Shown here: positions 6,150 to 9,309 of the stretch, in pieces
Position numbering within the stretch: the first letter of the stretch is position 1
Layout: each line of letters starts with the position of its first letter
NCBI GenBank assembly: GCA_902464015.1
Contig: CABQHM010000094.1
Location: forward strand, 1-9,309
Length of the DNA stretch: 9,309 bases
DNA from: an uncultured Coriobacteriales bacterium
GTDB taxonomy: Bacteria; Actinomycetota; Coriobacteriia; Coriobacteriales; UMGS124
Direction of reading: 5' to 3'
Program-made: the position numbers and the translations under genes
The notes under the pieces: generated by a model
Told to the model about the DNA's origin: nothing
What the model saw: only the letters and a program-made list of their open reading frames with translations
Databases searched by the model: none

Positions 6150-6746
6150 CTATCCTAGCAGTCTCTCGACCAAAAGGTGAGCGTCGGTCATGCCGGGCGC
6201 CGGCAGTACCGCCTTGCATCCGGCGCGCTTCGCCTTCGCGTTGGCAACGGCCTCCATCACCTGCTTGGCAGAAAACTGCGTCAGCGAGACGCGCTTGGCA
6301 TAGCGCGGCCAGTGCTTCTTCAGCGTCGCGTCGACCTTCTCGGGCGTCGTGCAGCCGTTGCCCTTCTCGAAGTGCATCACCAAGAACAGCTCGAACTTCG
6401 GGTTGCTCACGGCCAGGTGGTGGCGGGCGTCGGACGCCTCCCACGCCAGGAGTTCGGCAAGTTCCGCCTCGCCCCACTCGTCGACGTCGACCACCAGCCA
6501 CGCCTCGTCACCGGCACGGAAGTCGTTCTCTCGCAGGGCCTTCTGGAACCGCTTCAGCACGGCCGTCGGGTTGTGCCTGTTGGGGTGCGTGTTCTTCGGA
6601 AACCTCACCGAGACGGGCGCGCCCTTGAACGCGGCCATGCCGAGGTAGTCGCGCTCGGTGGTGCCCTCAGCGCTCACCCAACACACGTCGCGGCATTCGC
6701 GCACCGACGTCCTGCGCGCGGTGAGCCCGCCCTTTTCCCTAGCCAC
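6150..6746 (-). CDS. RloB-like TOPRIM-fold protein (AbiLii-type)
   Basis: This 198-residue protein matches the RloB family, often found beside an RloA-type ATPase in abortive-infection and restriction-linked loci. Three blocks are diagnostic: SAEGTTERDYL at 25-35 (TOPRIM-like glutamates), WLVVDVDEW at 83-91 (DxD metal site) and SNPKFELFLVMHFE at 114-127, the family hallmark. The length is normal. In related ATPase/TOPRIM pairs the TOPRIM partner is the nuclease or toxin held in check by the ATPase; for RloB itself the substrate is not settled. I chose GTG at 6746 because GGAGG lies nine bases before it; a GTG two codons earlier (6752) is only three bases from that site. The gene overlaps the ATPase stop by 8 bases, so the two are likely co-translated. 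Confidence 0.88.
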   Translation of the reverse strand: MAREKGGLTARRTSVRECRDVCWVSAEGTTERDYLGMAAFKGAPVSVRFPKNTHPNRHNPTAVLKRFQKALRENDFRAGDEAWLVVDVDEWGEAELAELLAWEASDARHHLAVSNPKFELFLVMHFEKGNGCTTPEKVDATLKKHWPRYAKRVSLTQFSAKQVMEAVANAKAKRAGCKAVLPAPGMTDAHLLVERLLG

Positions 6747-8088
6747 GGGCACCCGCCTCCCCGAGCATGGGGATGCCGCCGAAGCGCCCGTCGAGGTAGC
6801 TGCGCACGAGGTCCCTGTCGAAGCGGATGTCCTTGAACTCGGCCAGGCCTACCAGCTCCGAGCATCCGTCGGTGCCGCGCTGGGCTATGTACATCTCGTC
6901 GCGGCGCATGACGGACTGGTCCATCAGCAGCAGGTCGTGTGTAGTGAACATGAGCTGCTTGCGCGTGTCGGGGCCACAGCCAGCCAGGAAGTCGGACACC
7001 AGGCGCATGGTAAGCATCGTGTGCATGCAGCGATCGAGCTCGTCGACCACGTACACCTTCGAACCCGCGCCGCCACCGGGCCCGGCGATATCGAACAGCA
7101 TCGGCAGAAGGCCCATGAGTCGCTGCGTGCCGGAGGACTCCATGCCCAGCGAAAACACGTGCTCGCGGCCGTCGGGGCCCACGTGCACGGTGCGCAGGCG
7201 CTGCACCTCGGGCTTGCCATCCTTGGAACGCACGGTTAGCATCTCGAAGCCGTAATCGCCCGCCTCGACGTCGAGGACGACGGTTATAACCTCGTCCTCG
7301 CCGAGTTCGGATATGCGGCGGCGCAGCGTCGCGTCCCTCGGCAGCGCCTCGGGGCCGACAGGCTCTGCGACCAGGCGCGATATGCCAGTATCAAGTCGCG
7401 ACAGAGCCTCACCCGCGAACTCAAGGAAACCCTCCTGGGTGTCGGCAGCCGTGGCGAAAGACCACGCCTGCGAGCCGACGCCGACGAGCTCGAGCGTGTC
7501 CGCGAACCAGCCATGAGCCTCTTCGAGCTCCGAGACGTTCTGGGCCACGGCGCTCTCCAGGAACAACCGGTTGCGGCGCGTGCTCTGAGCAGCATAGCCC
7601 ACGTGACCGGAATCGGCGAAGAAGCCCTCGCCGAAAGTATAGGCGTCAGGGCCGCCGTCCTCCGACGCGCGGCGCTCGTATAGGAGCGACTCGCCCCGCT
7701 CGCGCACTAGTTCGAGGGACTCGAATCCGACGGCGTCGGGCGTAGCCTCGACGCAGAGGCGATAGACGTTGGAGCCCGCCAGGAACGTGGCGTCGAGCGA
7801 TGTGGAACCGCGGCGGTCGTCCAGGCGGAACGCCTCGACCGGCAGCACGCCGTCGACTCCGGCGTCGACGGTGACCATAGCCCTGAGCGCGGCCAGGGCC
7901 TTGAACAGCGCCGTCTTGCCCGAGGCGTTGCCGCCGTAGACCGCGGCGACCGGCAGGGCGTACTTGCTGCGCCAGCCGGGCAGCTTGGCAAGTGTCTCCT
8001 TGTGCTGGCGCTCGAGCGACCCCAGCATGTTGAGCTCCGCCTCGTCCCTGTACGACATCCAGTTGGCGATCGTGAAGTCGATCAGCAT
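6739..8088 (-). CDS. RloA-like AAA family ATPase (AbiLi/OLD-type)
   Basis: This 449-residue ATPase is of the ABC/SMC-like class found in RloA, AbiL, OLD and PARIS systems. It starts MLIDFTIANWMSYRDEAELN, the usual first strand and 'N-x-S-x-x' opening of this group. Walker A GGNASGKT is at 52-59. An ABC-signature-like LGMESSGTQRLMGLLPML is at 314-331, Walker B KVYVVDELDR at 344-353, and a histidine-switch TTHDLLLMD at 382-390. There is no TOPRIM domain in this protein; that role is supplied by the next gene. The ATG at 8086-8088 follows AAAGGAG at a good distance. It is the first gene of the cluster and likely the sensor that releases or activates its partner on infection, by analogy with PARIS and AbiL. 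Confidence 0.9.
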   Translation of the reverse strand: MLIDFTIANWMSYRDEAELNMLGSLERQHKETLAKLPGWRSKYALPVAAVYGGNASGKTALFKALAALRAMVTVDAGVDGVLPVEAFRLDDRRGSTSLDATFLAGSNVYRLCVEATPDAVGFESLELVRERGESLLYERRASEDGGPDAYTFGEGFFADSGHVGYAAQSTRRNRLFLESAVAQNVSELEEAHGWFADTLELVGVGSQAWSFATAADTQEGFLEFAGEALSRLDTGISRLVAEPVGPEALPRDATLRRRISELGEDEVITVVLDVEAGDYGFEMLTVRSKDGKPEVQRLRTVHVGPDGREHVFSLGMESSGTQRLMGLLPMLFDIAGPGGGAGSKVYVVDELDRCMHTMLTMRLVSDFLAGCGPDTRKQLMFTTHDLLLMDQSVMRRDEMYIAQRGTDGCSELVGLAEFKDIRFDRDLVRSYLDGRFGGIPMLGEAGARG

Positions 8089-8094
8089 ACTGTT

Positions 8095-8125
8095 CTCCTT
8101 TCATCGGACGTGATTTTATCACATT
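8095..8125 (-). promoter_or_regulatory. Putative promoter, operator-like palindrome and ribosome binding site of the ATPase gene
   Basis: On the minus strand TGTGATAAAA at 8123-8114 reads as an extended -10 (TGn followed by GATAAA), with no good -35 upstream. It lies inside GTGAT-TTT-ATCAC at 8110-8122, a perfect 5-bp inverted repeat that could be an operator. The ribosome binding site AAAGGAG follows at about 8102-8096. No other convincing promoter is visible upstream of the three-gene cluster. Confidence 0.4.
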
Positions 8126-8269
8126 CGACGTAGCCATGCATCCCGCACCGCCCTCAGACCCAGCGAAAGGCACCCATCCCAGCCACCCTCGCTTCGGCCC
8201 ATACCAACCGCAAACCACAGCGCAGCCCGAATCCGCGCACACATCCCCCCTGCCGACCCCGCATGCCGA

Positions 8270-8428
8270 ATCTACGCCCTGCGCCACTCGAGGGACGTCC
8301 ACCTCGTCGAGGCGGACGTCAACGTCATATACATTCGCGACTTTATGGGTCACTCCTCCGTGAAGACAACTGAGATCTATGCCAAGATCAGCTCGAAGTC
8401 AAGAAGCAAGGCGGCGGAGAAGGCTTAG
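8270..8428 (+). pseudogene. Tyrosine recombinase/integrase, C-terminal remnant
   Basis: The last 52 codons of a phage-type or transposon-type integrase can be read here. IYALRHSRDVHLVEADVNV carries the arginine box (LRHS). IYIRDFMGHSSVKTTEIYAK carries the GH of the second box and the nucleophilic tyrosine in EIY. The end is a basic tail to TAG at 8426-8428. The frame stays open upstream to at least 8162 but no longer looks like an integrase, and no suitable start or N-terminal catalytic domain is present, so the gene is truncated. It lies just beyond the divergent ATPase gene and points toward the CHAT gene. It is best read as a scar of the mobile element that delivered or reshaped this island. 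Confidence 0.85.
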
Positions 8429-8436
8429 GGACTGAC

Positions 8437-8462
8437 GCGCACCGCAGCGTGAACGGGTGCGC
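8437..8462. other. Hairpin downstream of the integrase remnant
   Basis: GCGCACC at 8437-8443 pairs with GGTGCGC at 8456-8462 around a 12-base loop. There is no T-run after it, so it is not a standard terminator. It may be part of an old attachment region or simply the first of two hairpins after the integrase. Confidence 0.4.
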
Positions 8463-8471
8463 ATAATAACG

Positions 8472-8511
8472 AGAACGCCGGCACGCACCTCGGTGGTACG
8501 GCCGGCGTTCT
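8472..8511 (+). terminator. Probable rho-independent terminator after the integrase remnant
   Basis: AGAACGCCGGC at 8472-8482 and GCCGGCGTTCT at 8501-8511 form a perfect 11-bp, GC-rich stem with an 18-base loop that can itself pair (CACC and GGTG). The right arm ends in TTCTTTC on the plus strand, a short and imperfect T-rich tail. The position fits the end of the integrase transcript and would insulate the CHAT gene from upstream reading. Confidence 0.6.
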
Positions 8512-8580
8512 TTCGCGCGCATAATCAAAAACCATGCAGCACGGTTAACATCGCTAGAAAGCACGCCAAACAAGGTCTCC

Positions 8581-9165
8581 GTGCTCTACCTCGGAACATC
8601 GCCGCAAAATGAAGGCCGTCTAAGAGTCGATGCCGAGGCGCGCGATATTCACGAGGCAATCCGCAAATCAGATAATCCCCAATGCGTCGAGTTCAACGAC
8701 CGTTGGGCTGTGCGACAGACAGATTTATTGCAAGCTCTCAATGAGACGAATCCCGACATCGTGCATTTCAGCGGACACGGAAGTGAAGATGGCTGCATAA
8801 TCCTTGAAGACCAGTTCGGCAATTCAGTTCCTCTTGATAAGGAGCGACTGTCCATGGTCATCGGCGCCACTGCAAAGCACGTCAAACTCATCGTCTTCAA
8901 CGCCTGTTATTCAGACGAAGAGGCCGTAAGGATGCTTCAGCACGTTGATGCCGTCATAGGCATGACTGACTCAATTTCCGATGACGCCGCAATGGCCTTT
9001 GCAGCCCAACTCTACTCAAGCATTGGATTCGGACTTGATCTCGCCACAGCCTTCAATCAGGCAGTTGCCGCGGTAATCATTATTTCCCCAGCGGAGGCTG
9101 ACATCCCAAACCTTAGGACACGCGATGGATTGCACGCGAAGGATATCGTATTCGTAGAAGGTTAG
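8581..9165 (+). CDS. Short CHAT-domain protein (caspase-like cysteine protease)
   Basis: This 194-residue protein is almost entirely a CHAT domain, a clan CD cysteine protease. The opening VLYLGTSPQNEGRLRVDAEA followed by RDIHEAIRKS is typical of short CHAT proteins. The catalytic histidine is H66 in VHFSGHGSEDG and the nucleophile is C109 in LIVFNACYSDEEA, both in the expected setting. No signal peptide, membrane helix or extra domain is present. The GTG at 8581 is the only usable start before an in-frame TAG at 8554, and AAGG lies five bases upstream. The family's first strand starts only a residue or two earlier, so little or nothing of the fold is missing; a larger N-terminal domain could have been lost. 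Base use is less GC-rich than in the transposons. CHAT proteins serve as effectors in several immune systems, but no partner is visible before the window ends. Confidence 0.88.
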   Translation: MLYLGTSPQNEGRLRVDAEARDIHEAIRKSDNPQCVEFNDRWAVRQTDLLQALNETNPDIVHFSGHGSEDGCIILEDQFGNSVPLDKERLSMVIGATAKHVKLIVFNACYSDEEAVRMLQHVDAVIGMTDSISDDAAMAFAAQLYSSIGFGLDLATAFNQAVAAVIIISPAEADIPNLRTRDGLHAKDIVFVEG

Positions 9166-9309
9166 CCTAACCCGGACAGAGGTAGCAAATTCATCGAGTC
9201 CATCGTCTCGAGCCCCATATTGCCCCATACACAAACGAGCAGAACGGCTCGCAGGCGCTCAACCGCCCGTGAGCTGTCATGGCACTCACAGAGAGTCCCA
9301 CCCCTCACC

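Noticed and set aside
6109..6501. Open frame extending the PIN-like gene upstream to 6501
   Set aside because: This part is RloB read in another frame (Arg/Gly-rich, no motifs). The plausible start of the gene lies after the RloB stop at 6150.
8136..8363. 75-codon plus-strand frame before the CHAT gene
   Set aside because: It is out of frame with the integrase remnant, rich in Pro/Thr/Ser and without motifs.
9016..9234. 72-codon minus-strand frame opposite the end of the CHAT gene
   Set aside because: It mostly overlaps the CHAT coding sequence antisense, has no ribosome binding site and resembles no protein family I know.

Overview
The window looks like an accessory (defence-island and insertion-sequence) region of a high-GC actinobacterium. 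The strong G/C preference at third codon positions in the insertion sequences and in the ATPase/RloB pair, together with the style of the IS21, IS110 and IS3 elements, suggests a gut Coriobacteriia/Eggerthellales-type host. That placement is inferred from family resemblance only.

Left part, 1-3865: nested insertion sequences, all read on the minus strand. The end of an IS3-family element (1-333, partial orfA) abuts the 3' end of an IS110-family transposase gene. That IS110 gene is cut in two (336-706 and 3231-3865) by a complete IS21-family element (707-3230). The IS21 element carries istA, istB and a small third gene that overlap head to tail (GTGA and ATGA junctions). Its ends have 14-bp inverted repeats and arrays of 23-bp subterminal repeats. 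Removing the IS21 element and a 4-bp target duplication restores a 333-codon IS110 reading frame. The 275 bp upstream of the IS110 gene (3866-4140) hold no gene but contain several inverted repeats; a bridge RNA would be expected here if this is an IS110-group element.

Middle part, 4141-8088: a three-gene minus-strand cluster that reads as a phage-defence module. The order of transcription is an RloA-like AAA ATPase (6739-8088), an RloB-like TOPRIM-fold protein (6150-6746, overlapping the ATPase gene by 8 nt) and a 655-residue protein (4141-6108). The third protein has a PIN-like nuclease core, a coiled coil and two C-terminal membrane helices. The ATPase/RloB pair matches the general plan of RloAB/AbiL and, more loosely, PARIS: an ATPase sensor that controls a toxic nuclease. 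The third gene is the least expected component. It is visibly less GC-rich than its two upstream neighbours, so it may have joined the cluster separately. An extended -10 promoter overlapping a small palindrome lies just upstream of the ATPase gene.

Right part, 8089-9309, plus strand: the C-terminal remnant of a tyrosine recombinase (8270-8428), two hairpins of which the second looks like a terminator (8472-8511), and a short stand-alone CHAT-domain cysteine protease gene (8581-9165). CHAT proteases often act as effectors in bacterial immunity, so this is a second possible defence locus. I see no gene or clear signal in the last 144 bases. I see no tRNA, rRNA or CRISPR array in the window.
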